Below the pieces are notes generated by a model, which worked only from the letters and a program-made list of their open reading frames with translations, ran no database searches and was not told the origin of the DNA. The position numbers and the translations under genes were made by a program. Positions 35,079-44,952 of a DNA stretch of 64,000 nucleotides are shown piece after piece. Source of the stretch: Costus lasius (Eukaryota > Streptophyta > Magnoliopsida > Zingiberales > Costaceae); NCBI GenBank assembly GCA_027563935.2, contig CM050449.1, positions 85,529,178 through 85,593,177 on the forward strand. The letters run 5' to 3'. The stretch's first letter is position 1; each line of letters opens with the position of its first letter.

Positions 35079-35600
35079 GTTAATATTTTGCATAGTTGCA
35101 TATTAAATTCAGTTTTTATCTAAAAATATCAAAAATATACTTTCGAAAACCTATTAGAGCGTCTTGCATGCTAGTTTGTTTTCTCTTAGATTTATTTTTT
35201 CATACTAGCCCAAATTGCATGCTTCCCCTGTATGCATCAGCTTGGTACAGAGCCCATCTTAGAATAGATTTATAGCCTAAAAATTATTTTTTGAATTCTA
35301 AAACTTTTCTTAGACCTAGGTGTTTTAAAGAAGTGGTTTACATAATCGGCTACTATACTTATTATACTACTTAGGAGCTTTATTTTCAAAACTACTATCT
35401 TTCAAAACTATCTTTAACCATGACTACTAGATCGGAGCAAACTACAATAACAACTCTAAACCTAATGACATGTCTAGACTCTTTCAAATGATGGCAACCC
35501 TCAATAATAGGATGACTCAATTGGAATCTAGATGTCCTAACTAAGAAAATCCTAGAGATGAAAGACCCCTAGTTGGCCATCTAGTAAACCCATCCTAAGT
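35079..35600 (+). other. Internal start of a disrupted gypsy element (leader and gag beginning)
   Basis: After an A/T-rich leader, ATG at about 35419 gives MTTRSEQTTITTLN, the style of a plant gypsy Gag start, soon broken by stops. It pairs with the LTR end at 31613-31920 across the gag-protease insertion. Assignment rests on layout and weak sequence similarity. Confidence 0.35.
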
Positions 35601-37252
35601 GAACTTCTCTTTGCCTGGCACCACATTTTTTTTATTAAATAACATTCTTTTCGCTAATAATCATTCCTTCTCCGTTCTTTTTCCTCTCTTTATTCTCCTA
35701 AGCATTTTTTAATGCATCGTTCGATTTTCTAACGCGTTTTTCTTTTTATTGCTGCACTACACGGCCTCCTATATTTTTATTGATTTAATGAAACTCTATT
35801 GACATTTCTTCTCTCTTAGACTTTCTTACTTCTTTTCCTTCTCAAACGTATTCCCCTTTTTTACTTCCTTTTTTTATTGATTTAACGAAATCCCACTTCT
35901 TCTCCCGCTGTAAGCAAAAATGGATTAGGATTAATAGAAAACTTAGTGTAGGGTTTGACATTTATCCTAGAATTTACTCGTATTTTTGTATATAGTGAAG
36001 GTTTGTAATTTTTGTCAACAGTTGTCTATTGGCTGAGTTTAATCATGATATATCTTTGTAAAATTCTTTCTTTTACCGCCGGGAGCTTGAAATTTTTTAC
36101 TACAGTGATAACACCTCAAATCTTGCTTCAAGTAGCAACAAAAACTCGGAAGAATTTGCCAGGTAACAAGTTTCTGCACTTTTTGTTGATGTTTTTTTTG
36201 TGTTTGACATGCTTCCTTGTGATTTGTTTAAGAATTCTCCATAGACTTGTATTTGCAAAAAAATTCATCATACACCCTTTTTATCTTTGTTTACTTCTAC
36301 TTCCTTTGCAGCAGCATCCCGGCGTTGTTGTTCTCTTCTTCAAGTTTTTTTTTTCTATGCACACCTCCTCATATGAGCTTCTAGCCATAGAAATAAATTT
36401 TGTTTTACTGATCAGCTGTGATTGCTTTAATTGACTGCGGTAAATATGCCTTATTTTTCTTTCCCTGTTGATTTTTTTTGTTAGCTGTAAATGTTTTGTC
36501 TTACCCGCTGCCTTTGATATTCTTCTCCCTTATTAGCTATTGTTTCTTTTTATTGATGATTTTTTGGCTGATTTTATTGTTTTCTTTTTTCTTTGAAGCG
36601 TTTTCATTTTCATTTTTCTTTTTTTAAGCTTCTTTTTGATGTATTTTCTTTTTTTTTATTGATTGTCAAAATTAATAATTGAAGATTACATAATTCAAAC
36701 AGTCATGAAACTGACTCAAATCAAAATAGATAAAGATAAACCCTTTGATTCAAGAACGATTACTAATTGCTAAAATAAAAAAGATTTTTTGATACATCGG
36801 CTTGTTGCTTTGTCAGCTCACAAAAGGGCTGAAGCAGCGGCCGTAGTTTCTCACCGCAGGACTACCAGAAATTTTGCTCCGCGCTGGGCCAAGTGTTCGC
36901 AGCACACCCTCTCCATCTCCTCTCCCCCTATATCTGTATACTAGTAGTAGCACTGCTACGTTGTTGCTGTGTTGCGGGCCATCACTTAAATAGGAAATGA
37001 TGGATGGAAAGTATGATGTCATGCAAGCAGCGAGGAGTACCAGTCATTCATATAATTAAACAATTAACAAGCTCTTCGCTTGCAAATAATCCAATTTATT
37101 GATTACACCATATGGGGTGGAGTGTTGAATTGCGAATTAACTTAATCATTTTACTTTTAATAGTCATATGAAATTAATATGACCAAAGCATATCCCTTGC
37201 ACGCATACGACTCGTCTGTGCCTTTTGATTTGTATGCTATTTGGAGATGTAA
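35601..37252. other. T-rich noncoding region downstream of diterpene synthase pseudogene
   Basis: Strongly T-rich on the plus strand to about 36660, then mixed. A hydrophobic chance frame at 36012-36434 has no motif. I see no gene. The part near 37000-37252 would be the 3' flank of the diterpene synthase pseudogene on the minus strand. Confidence 0.4.
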
Positions 37253-37516
37253 TCAAATAGGAGTGAAAAAGCAGTCCATGGCTTTGGCAATTCGTTTATC
37301 CTGTGTCGTTGTCGATGAGCCATCAGCAAGAAAAAATTATATTATTCGTGCGTGCTCAAGTATCAACCTGCGAGATACCAAGCTAGGCTTTAGAGTCTCA
37401 TGCACCACTTGGTGAAAGGCTTCCTCCATTTTCTTTTTGAGTTGAACCAGTGCTTCCTCCTCAGTGCATTTCTCCTCTTCCATCCATAAAAAAACTGCAT
37501 TCCCTTGTGTGCTCTT
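37253..37516 (-). pseudogene. Copy 1 last exon
   Basis: Reads GNAVFLWMEEEKCTEEEALV, VVHETLKPSLVSRRL and EHARII, then TAA at 37337-37339 in place of a Gln codon, then FFLADGSSTTTQDKRIAKAM and a natural stop at 37253. The EEEA/KP block resembles the C-terminus of kaurene synthase-like enzymes. About 150 residues expected between exon 7 and this exon are not found. Confidence 0.75.
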
Positions 37517-37657
37517 CTGCAACAAAAGAGATGGGTATGAGCTAGCGCTAAACACAATAATTATTATTATTATTTTAGAGTCTCATACAAGTTTAGGATT
37601 TCTCGCAATTATTTTCTTGCAAAAATTTCCTTTCCAATTTAATTACTTACATGGTCA

Positions 37658-37785
37658 AAAATTAGGGAAACATATCCTTTCCTTGGGCTTCACTAGCTTG
37701 CCCCGCTGAGTTCATTCAAAGAAAATTAGAGAAACATATCCTTTCCTTGGGCTTCACTAGCTTGCCCCGCTGAGTTCATTCAAAG
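37658..37785. repeat. 64-bp tandem duplication in pseudogene intron
   Basis: Two adjoining 64-bp units (37658-37721 and 37722-37785) differ at one base (TTAGGG against TTAGAG). It lies where the missing terpene synthase exons would be expected. Confidence 0.9.
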
Positions 37786-37923
37786 TGTTGTGCATAATTT
37801 TGAATACCGATATCATTTGAATAGGGAGTGAAAGAACCAACGAGGAGTTCCATTTGCACGCAATGCATGCTAAGTTAACTAATCAATTAACTAATAATGT
37901 GTAAAGAATTTTGAAAAACTTAC

Positions 37924-38139
37924 TGCTCAATTGCTTCACACATTAGTTTCAAGTCATCGATGGATTCATGTTTTTCAAACAGATCCCGGAGGACATTCTC
38001 AATACAATTAGATTTGGCATAGGCTATCCGGTTTGCTGAAAATTGTAGCTCATAGAGTGTAGCAGCAATGCAAAAATGCGTCTCTTTAGGACACACTGAT
38101 GTGATAAATGGATCATCAAAGCCATAGCTACTCCACCAT
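37924..38139 (-). pseudogene. Copy 1 exon 7: alpha domain start
   Basis: Reads WWSSYGFDDPFITSVCPKET, CIAATLYELQFSANRIAYAK and NCIENVLRDLFEKHESIDDL. The position of the class I DDxxD is RDLFE, so the metal-binding aspartates are absent, as in monofunctional class II enzymes or a decayed class I site. Acceptor ACATAG and donor GTAAGT are intact. Confidence 0.8.
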
Positions 38140-38219
38140 CTATGTTGAGCAAGCAAAATAGAAAGCATAAACAAGTTTATGCCTTGGACAGAAGCCTTTA
38201 TAAAGAAAGTAGCACTTAC

Positions 38220-38265
38220 CCTTGGATATAGTTGATCTCCCTTTTGTACATTTTTTGTAGATGAT
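38220..38265 (-). pseudogene. Copy 1 exon 6, downstream part
   Basis: Resumes in frame after copia III as HLQKMYKREINYIQG with donor G/GTAAGT. The target duplication ATGAT is at 38261-38265. Without the element the exon reads through. Confidence 0.82.
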
Positions 38266-38397
38266 TGTTAGTGCCTTATCGTTATTGGGCTAATGGGTTT
38301 AGGGTTTAAGTTTTTCCTTACCCGTTAACCCTATGACTCATTGTAAAAGGGTGTTACCTAATTGAATGATTAAGCTTTTCGGTTCTTTGTGTCAACT
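38266..38397 (+). repeat. Copia III 5' LTR
   Basis: 132 bp starting TGTTAGTGCC, nearly identical to the 3' LTR. Confidence 0.9.
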
Positions 38398-38409
38398 TGG
38401 TATCAAAGC
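38398..38409 (+). promoter_or_regulatory. Copia III primer-binding site
   Basis: TGGTATCAAAGC directly after the 5' LTR, initiator-Met tRNA type. Confidence 0.85.
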
Positions 38410-39045
38410 AGTGATCTTTTGCCGCCGCCGCCGCTGCTTCTTTCTCTCCTTCTCGCCGTCCTTCCCCTGTCCTTCTGAGCTTCGGCTTCTCCTCGCCTTC
38501 TTCCCCTTCTTCTCCTCTATACTCTGTACAAAGAGAAGAGAGGTTCTTGATCGAGCTCGGCGCTAGGGCAGGGCGCTTCGTGCGCCTGGCGCGAGCTCTC
38601 ACCGGCCGTGGCATGGCCGCGTGATGCGCCAGGATCTCCTTTGCCACTTCTGTCTTCCTTGCGCAAGAGGGATGCTTAAGATCCTTTCGATGGAAAGCTA
38701 GGGCTATCTAGTTCATCCGGCGGAGGAGAGCATCTCCTTCAAAAAATTCGACGAGGACTCTTCCCATCGAGCGTGAGAAGGTCGCTCGCAGCATTACGAA
38801 TCCGGCTCAGTGCGTACCGGATCCTCCAGAGCTCCCGCTTACGAATCCCATAAGGACGTCGATGCTTCTTCAAGGTTTTACCATACTTCCTATAGAACCT
38901 GACGTGCACTATGTCTGACGCTTCTCCGCGGCTGCTTCCGGTGATCGCCTTTGGCTCGGAGATCTAAGGTGACGCCTGCTGCTTATCTCTCTCCTTGGTT
39001 TGCCGCTCAGATTAGTATTTGGTGATTTCTTACTGCTGTATCACT

Positions 39046-41080
39046 ATGGATTCTTTGTCCTCTAACATGGATTTCAAACCTGGCACCACATTTGGCACAA
39101 ATATTATTAAGTTTGATGGTACAAACTTTCAGTTATGGTCTCAATCAGTTCGCCTTTTTCTGGGATCTCATGGGAAGGAGCATCACCTCACTCAGTCTGC
39201 TCCTCTTCCTACTGATCCCACTTATGATTCGTGGCGTCGATCAGATATGGCTGTCCTAAATTTGTTACTTCATAGTATGGACACCAAGGTTGCCTCTACT
39301 ATCATGTATCAGCAAACCACTAAGTCTGCTTGGGAGTTTCTTACCGGCACTTATGCCTCCAGACAGAATCTAAGTCATGTTCTCTGTCTCTATGAAGAGA
39401 TTATTAATTTACAACAGGAAGATTGATCTTTCCAGGAAACATATGCTTTGTTACAAGGAAAGTGGGACAAACTTTGTCAGTATCATCCCACCTCCTCTGA
39501 CATTGAGGTTACTCTCCAACAGCGGCAAGAATTTCTGGTGGCCAAGTATTTGTCATGCCTCAATCCTAAATATTCTGCCTTGGGTTCTCAGTTATTATTG
39601 GACTCTACGATTACCACTCTTCAGGGGGCCTTCTCTCGTCTTCTACGTGTGACGACTACCTCACCGACCCAGGACACACCTAGCGCTCTTGCATCCTCTC
39701 CTGTTCCCCCTTCTTTCGGTCGAGGACATACTCATGGACGGGGACGGGGACGTGGCCGTGGTCGTAACCTTCCGCCCTGCACACACTGTGGCCGCACAAA
39801 TCACACTCCAAACAGGTGTTGGCAGAAGTTTGGGCTTCCCTCTGCTCGCGCTGCTACTGTGTCTGACGCTCCCTCACCCCATGCTGTCTCCGTTCCTGCA
39901 GCTCTCCCTGCAACATCTGCTACTGACACTGTTACCATTTCCGCAGCCGAGTATGCTCGCTTCCTCCAGTCTACATCCGAGTCTACTGTGGGGCCATCCA
40001 CCTTCATAGCTTCTTCCAGTCACGCTTCTGGTATAGCCACTCTTGCTTCTTATGATTCTACTTGGATAGTTGATTCCGGTGCATCTTCTCACATGACAGG
40101 TAATCGTAATCTCTTTACTTCCCTGTCCACAGGGGGAGTTTATTCCCCGGTGGCTATTGCCGACGGCTCCTTAGTGCCTCTCATGGGAATTGGGACTGTT
40201 CCCTTGTCCTCGGTCTCGTTGCCTACATCTCCCTTGCAGGCTATGTCGTTACCTCACTGGAAGCATGCTATAGATGCTGAGATGACTGTCTTACAGGCTC
40301 GACACACCTGGACCTTGGTTTCTCTCCCACCTGGTGCTCGTGTGGTTCCGTGCCGCTGGGTTTTCACAGTCAAGTTTAACTCTGATGGTTCTATTGCTCG
40401 CCACAAAGCTCGCTTGGTTGCTAAGGGCTTCTCCCAAATTCATGGCCTGGATTATCATGATACCTTCTCTCCAGTGGCGCGTCTCAACTCTATCCGCACC
40501 TTGTTCTCCCTTGCTATCAATGGTTAGTGGTCTCTTCATCAAATGGATGTCACAAGTGTGTTTCTTTATGGTGATTTAACTGAAGAAGGGGCACACTCGA
40601 ATTGAGGCTTATTCTGACGCTGATTATGCTGGCAATATTGATGATAGAAAATTTGTTTCTGGTTACTACACCTACCTGGGTGGTAACTTGGTCACGTGGC
40701 GGAGCAAGAAACAAAGTGTTGTGGCAAGGTCAAGTTGTGAAGCAGAATATAGAGCCATGGCTCACACTGTTTGCGAAATGCTTTGGTTAAAAAATTTCTT
40801 ACAAGAATGTGGGATAAATTGTCCTAGCCCAATGAACATGTTCTGCGATAATCAGGCTGCTATTTTCATTGCCAACAATCCAATTTTCCATGAACGAACT
40901 AAGCACATAGAGGTGGATTGCCATTTCATCAAGGAAGCTATCAATAACAAACTCGTTACTACTCCATATCTGAAATCTGAAGACCAGATTGCCGACATTT
41001 TCACCAAAGCTTTGGGACCAACTAGACTTAAGAATTTGTGTAACAAGCTGGGTCTAATCAATATCTTCTCTCCAGCTTGA
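39046..41080 (+). pseudogene. Copia III gag-protease-RT/RNase H remnant
   Basis: Starts MDSLSSNMDFKPGTTFG, a Gag of the UBN2/retrotran-gag type (FDGTNFQLWSQSVRLFL). TGA at 39424-39426 interrupts it, then the same frame continues to an RG-rich stretch and zinc knuckle CTHCGRTNHTPNRC, and to protease WIVDSGASSHMTG. At about 40235 it jumps directly into RT (WKHAIDAEMTVLQ, RWVFTVKFNSDGS, KARLVAKGF), with integrase missing. After a TAG near 40525 and GDLTEE it jumps again, out of frame, at about 40598 into RNase H (YSDADYAGNIDDRK, SSCEAEYRAM, FCDNQAAIF), ending NIFSPA at 41080. The RT catalytic YVDD region is gone. It cannot transpose on its own. Confidence 0.88.
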
Positions 41081-41087
41081 GGGGGAG

Positions 41088-41220
41088 TGTTAGTGCCTTA
41101 TCGTTATTGGGCTAATGGGTTTAGGGTTTAAGTTTTTCCTTACCCGTTAACCCTATGACTCATTGTAAAAGGGTGTTACCCTAATTGAATGATTAAGCTT
41201 TTCGGTTCTTTGTCGCAACT
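41088..41220 (+). repeat. Copia III 3' LTR
   Basis: 133 bp after the purine tract GAGGGGGAG; pairs with 38266-38397. The end is set by the following ATGAT duplication. Confidence 0.9.
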
Positions 41221-41278
41221 ATGATTATAGTCTAATTTGGCGAGTTGCAAGTATTTGGGATTGTTGAAGTTATACAAC
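41221..41278 (-). pseudogene. Copy 1 exon 6, upstream part
   Basis: After acceptor TTCTAG reads LYNFNNPKYLQLAKLDYNH, the conserved helix after GKTxY. Copia III interrupts here; target duplication ATGAT (plus strand) at 41221-41225. Confidence 0.85.
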
Positions 41279-41353
41279 CTAGAATTCATTGTTCATGATA
41301 GTAAATAAAAAGGCTCAAAGTAGTAATGAAAGAAAAGAACAACTGACAAGTAC

Positions 41354-41627
41354 CAGTAGATAGTTTTAGAAATCCAAACATCATCCACTCCATAGTGATC
41401 TATGTACTCCCTTGTTTCAAGTTTTTGGAAACTCGTCCTCCATGGATGCTTCAAAGCATGAACCACCTCTTTGTCCACAGCCTTCTTCAGTGATCACTTA
41501 TCCTTCAATTCATTTCTCTCCACACAATCCTTCAAAAAATCTTCCGCGAAAGATTTAGCATCTTTGAGTATTTTCTCTCCAGGGAATGCGATCTGGACCA
41601 AACGGTAGAGGTTGAACATGTCAGACA
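41354..41627 (-). pseudogene. Copy 1 exon 5, downstream part
   Basis: Continues as SDMFNLYRLVQIAFPGEKIL, then FLKDCVERNELKDK, TGA at 41494-41496 where Trp is conserved, then SLKKAVDKEVVHALKHPWRT, LETREYIDHYGVDDVWISKT, and donor TG/GTACTT. This is the hinge between the class II domains and the alpha domain. About nine bases coding RAI are lost at the copia II junction. Confidence 0.88.
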
Positions 41628-41915
41628 TGTTAGAGCAATAAAGAAACAAAGATGACAGAGAAGGTTAGAGCAATGAAGAAACAGAGATGACAGAGAAGCC
41701 AATCCTTTGTTATTTCTCTCTTGTGTTTCTATTCATTGTACATCGGTTCTTTTATAAAGATTAGAATGTAAATATAAAGTAAGAATTTGTACAATGAAAG
41801 AATAGAATTAGAAATTGTAACGTTAATACGATTTTGATTTGATCTAGCCCGGATTCTTTGCCCTTTGATTGTGTGCTTCATTTGATGAGAGAATCTCTTG
41901 ATAGTTCTTCTTATA
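41628..41915 (-). repeat. Copia II 3' LTR
   Basis: 288 bp, TGTTAGAGCAATAAAG to TTCTTCTTATA. The left edge contains a 35-bp tandem duplication (41629-41663 and 41664-41698), also present in the 5' LTR, so it predates insertion. The purine tract GGGGGAG (minus strand) adjoins at 41916. Confidence 0.88.
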
Positions 41916-41929
41916 CTCCCCCACAAGCT

Positions 41930-43259
41930 CATCCTGAGAGGTTAAGACATTGAGCTTGTATGTTAATTGAGTGTGTCGCTGTTTAGAGAGAGGTTTGGTT
42001 AATATGTCTGCAAGCTGATCTTTGGTAGAAATAAATGACACATTGAGTTGCCTGCTCGTAACTCTTTTGCGGACAAAGTGAAAGTCAATTTCTATATGTT
42101 TTGTTCGAGCATGGAAAATTGGATTGGCAGCCAAGTGAGTGGCGCCAATATTATCGCACCAAAGAGTTGGGAGTAGTGGACGAGGAGAGTGTAAGTTCCG
42201 TAAGAAGAGATTGTATCTAGATTAATTCTATTGTGGCATTTGCAATTGCTTTGTATTCTGCTTCTGTGCTGGATCTTGATACTGTTAGTTGTCTTTTAGA
42301 ATTCCAAGAGACTAGATTCTTTCCAAGGAATATTGCATATCCACTTGTGGAACGACGGTCTTCTGGAGAGCTTGCCCAATCAGCATCACTGTATGCATGA
42401 AGATCACATGTGGAATGTTGATGAAAAAGGAGACAATGCATGATTGTTCCCTTGAGATATCTCAGTATTCTTTTCATAGATTCCCAATATTGCTTAATGG
42501 GTGCATGCATAAATTGGCATGCGCGATTCACGGCATAAGTAATGTCTGGACGAGTGATGGTAACATATTGCAAGGCTCCAACAATACTTCTGTATAATAT
42601 GACATATTCCATAAGAGGGGATATTGCCATTGTTGCTTTAGTAGCTAGATTGGTCTCACACCGTCCATATTGTGGCGTTGAAGTAATTCCATAATATATT
42701 TGCTTTGATTGAGATGATAACCATGTGCATGTTTATGCATTGCAATACCAAGAAAGAAATGTGCACTGCCAAGATCATGAATAGCAAATTCATTACCAAG
42801 GGCAATTAATAATTCATCGATCTGAGTGGAATTGGTACCAGTGACTAGAATGTCATCAACACATATAAGAATATATAGTTTGGAAGAGGAAGTGCAACGG
42901 TAGAAAAGAGATGTATCTATCTTAGATCCAATAAAGCCTTGTGTTTGAAGCCAGTTACTAAGACGATGGAACCATGCACGGGGAGACTGTCGAAGTCCAG
43001 AGAGAGATTTCTTGAGATGACAAATATGTGTGGGATACTGTGGGTGAACAAATCCTGGAGGTTATTCCATAAAGACCGTTTCTTGTAGATGTCCATGTAG
43101 AAAAGCATTAGAGACATCTAATTGTCGAATTGACCAATTGAGACTAGTAGCAATGGCCAAGGGTAGGCGTACTGTGGCAATCTTGATGACAGGACTAAAT
43201 GTATCATTAAAGTCAATACCTGGTATTTGTCAAAAACCTTTAGCAACTAACCATGCTTT
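41930..43259 (-). pseudogene. Copia II pol second part: RT and RNase H
   Basis: Picks up after element B as LVAKGF, then [14 protein letters not shown], and the catalytic box as ICVDDILVTG (usual Tyr is Cys). RNase H follows with [50 protein letters not shown] and DQLADILTKPLS. Several stops and frame changes occur (42217, 42630 region). It joins 52361 across the GCTTT duplication inside the codons for IERYKA-R. Confidence 0.85.
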
Positions 43260-44932
43260 TGAAAGTCCCCTTCAAGGGGGAGCGAAACCCTTAAGTGGCG
43301 CATGTAAATTCTTTTCGGCAGCGGAATTAGGGTTTCATAAGGATCTTTTGCATGCCATATGATCAACATCAACAGCTTATATAGATGAAAAGGATTCATA
43401 CCATAGCTATTAGTTCGAATGGCGTCTTGGAAGAAGAGATCGAAAGGGGTCTCCTCCACAAGATGCGCACACAAGATGAGAAGTAGCTTTCTTCTTGTCG
43501 CTCCTTGTGCTAGCAAGGATCTCCAAGTGCCCCTTGTCGCGTGAAGGAGATTGAGAGAGAGGACCTTGCTGGCCGAATTTTCCTCTTGGCGTGAAGAGCA
43601 CCCAAGACGAGAGAGGAAGAGGCTAGAGAGGCATTCGAACATGGGAGCGTTTTCCTCTAGCAAAACGCCTTCCCAAAATAGCAAGTTTTAAGTTCACTTA
43701 AAACCTCCTCTTAAACCATCGAAAACTCCTCTTGCCTTTGAACCATACGTTCACATAAGTGAACCGGTTCAAATCAATTCGGTTTAGATGCATTTGGTTC
43801 AAAGACCAAATCAAACCAGCCCAAGCCTTGGCCTAGATCTCATTGAACCAATGGTTCAAGATCTAACCGTTGATCTCTTGATGCTTTTGATCTCACCGAT
43901 CTAGCATCACTACTCTCGATCGAAGCTTACCGATCTCAAGCCCTAATCAATCAAACATGATCAGACCAGATCTCACTTACAATCAGAGTTTAAACTCCTT
44001 TAAACTGAACCAAAACAATTCAGTCCACACGATCTGACTTAAGTAAGCCATATCATCAAATTGTGCGACCCTGAGGGTTTCCTTTAAATGTCGGTAACGA
44101 TAACTTACGTTATCACGATCAGTGAGGGGTATCTAGCAACACATCACTGTCTCCCGATATAAAGGAAAGAGTCTTCCAAGACTACACCCAAACCACAGCA
44201 CAAGTGTGAATCCACTTCACGAGGCATACATGTTTCCTTTGCCACTGGATGTTCTTATTGGACAAGCGTGTCAAGCTTGTAACTCCAATATGATGAGCAT
44301 GATTAGATCAGATGATCATAGTCACCTGGGTATGGCCATACACTTTCTCAATCATCTCATTCAGGGGGGTCCCTTTAGAACATCACACTCCAATCAAGGA
44401 GACGGCAATCCTATATCTATCACTAGTGTCCTAACCTGACTCATGATCATTATCCAAGATAGTCTATAACCATTATGTTTCAAATGATATTGAACTACCT
44501 CAAAACAATGACAATCATCATTTAGAAACACAAGTGATCTTAAGTCAGAGGACATGTGCCACTTGTTGCAAACAAGGATTATTCACATTGTGACAAGCAA
44601 TTGAATATCCTAGTAGGGTCTGTCCAGTACATCCAATGTACCCATGAGTCTACATCTTATTCCATGCTCGAAGCATCCTATAAGATTAGAACACATATTA
44701 GTCTCAATCATATCAAGGCTGTCTCATGTTCACCAAGATATCTCGACTAAGGACATTACAGCATGTCAGCCAAGCTGAACAGCATTGAGACATTATTCAG
44801 AAGCACACTTATTGCAGCAGACAATGTAACAAACTGAATAACAACCATTGCCTTTATAAACATAAGAGTTTATACATGATACTGAAAGAATCCCAAGGCC
44901 TCAAACATTAGCCTTAAGGGCATACCCCAACA
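43260..44932 (-). repeat. Element B 3' LTR
   Basis: 1673 bp, TGAAAGTCCCC to ACCCCAACA on the plus strand; the polypurine tract (minus strand GTGGGAGAT) follows at 44933. Related to, but clearly distinct from, the element A LTR in its outer 400 bases. Confidence 0.92.
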
Positions 44933-44952
44933 ATCTCCCACTTGCACTTAAT

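Larger units (their letters stand above)
38266..41220 (+). mobile_element. Copia III, internally deleted, short LTRs
   Basis: 2955-bp plus-strand Ty1/copia element with LTRs of 132-133 bp (38266-38397 and 41088-41220) and target duplication ATGAT. The primer-binding site TGGTATCAAAGC starts at 38398 and the purine tract GAGGGGGAG precedes the 3' LTR. Integrase and most of RT are missing, so it is non-autonomous. It lies inside exon 6 of the diterpene synthase pseudogene, in opposite orientation. Confidence 0.93.

Noticed and set aside
36012..36434. 140-codon hydrophobic reading frame
   Set aside because: Strongly T-rich DNA yields Phe/Leu-rich frames by chance; no motif, no conserved neighbour.
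44206..44750. Frames repeated in the element B LTRs (also near 51634-52178)
   Set aside because: LTR sequence duplicated in both ends; not protein genes.
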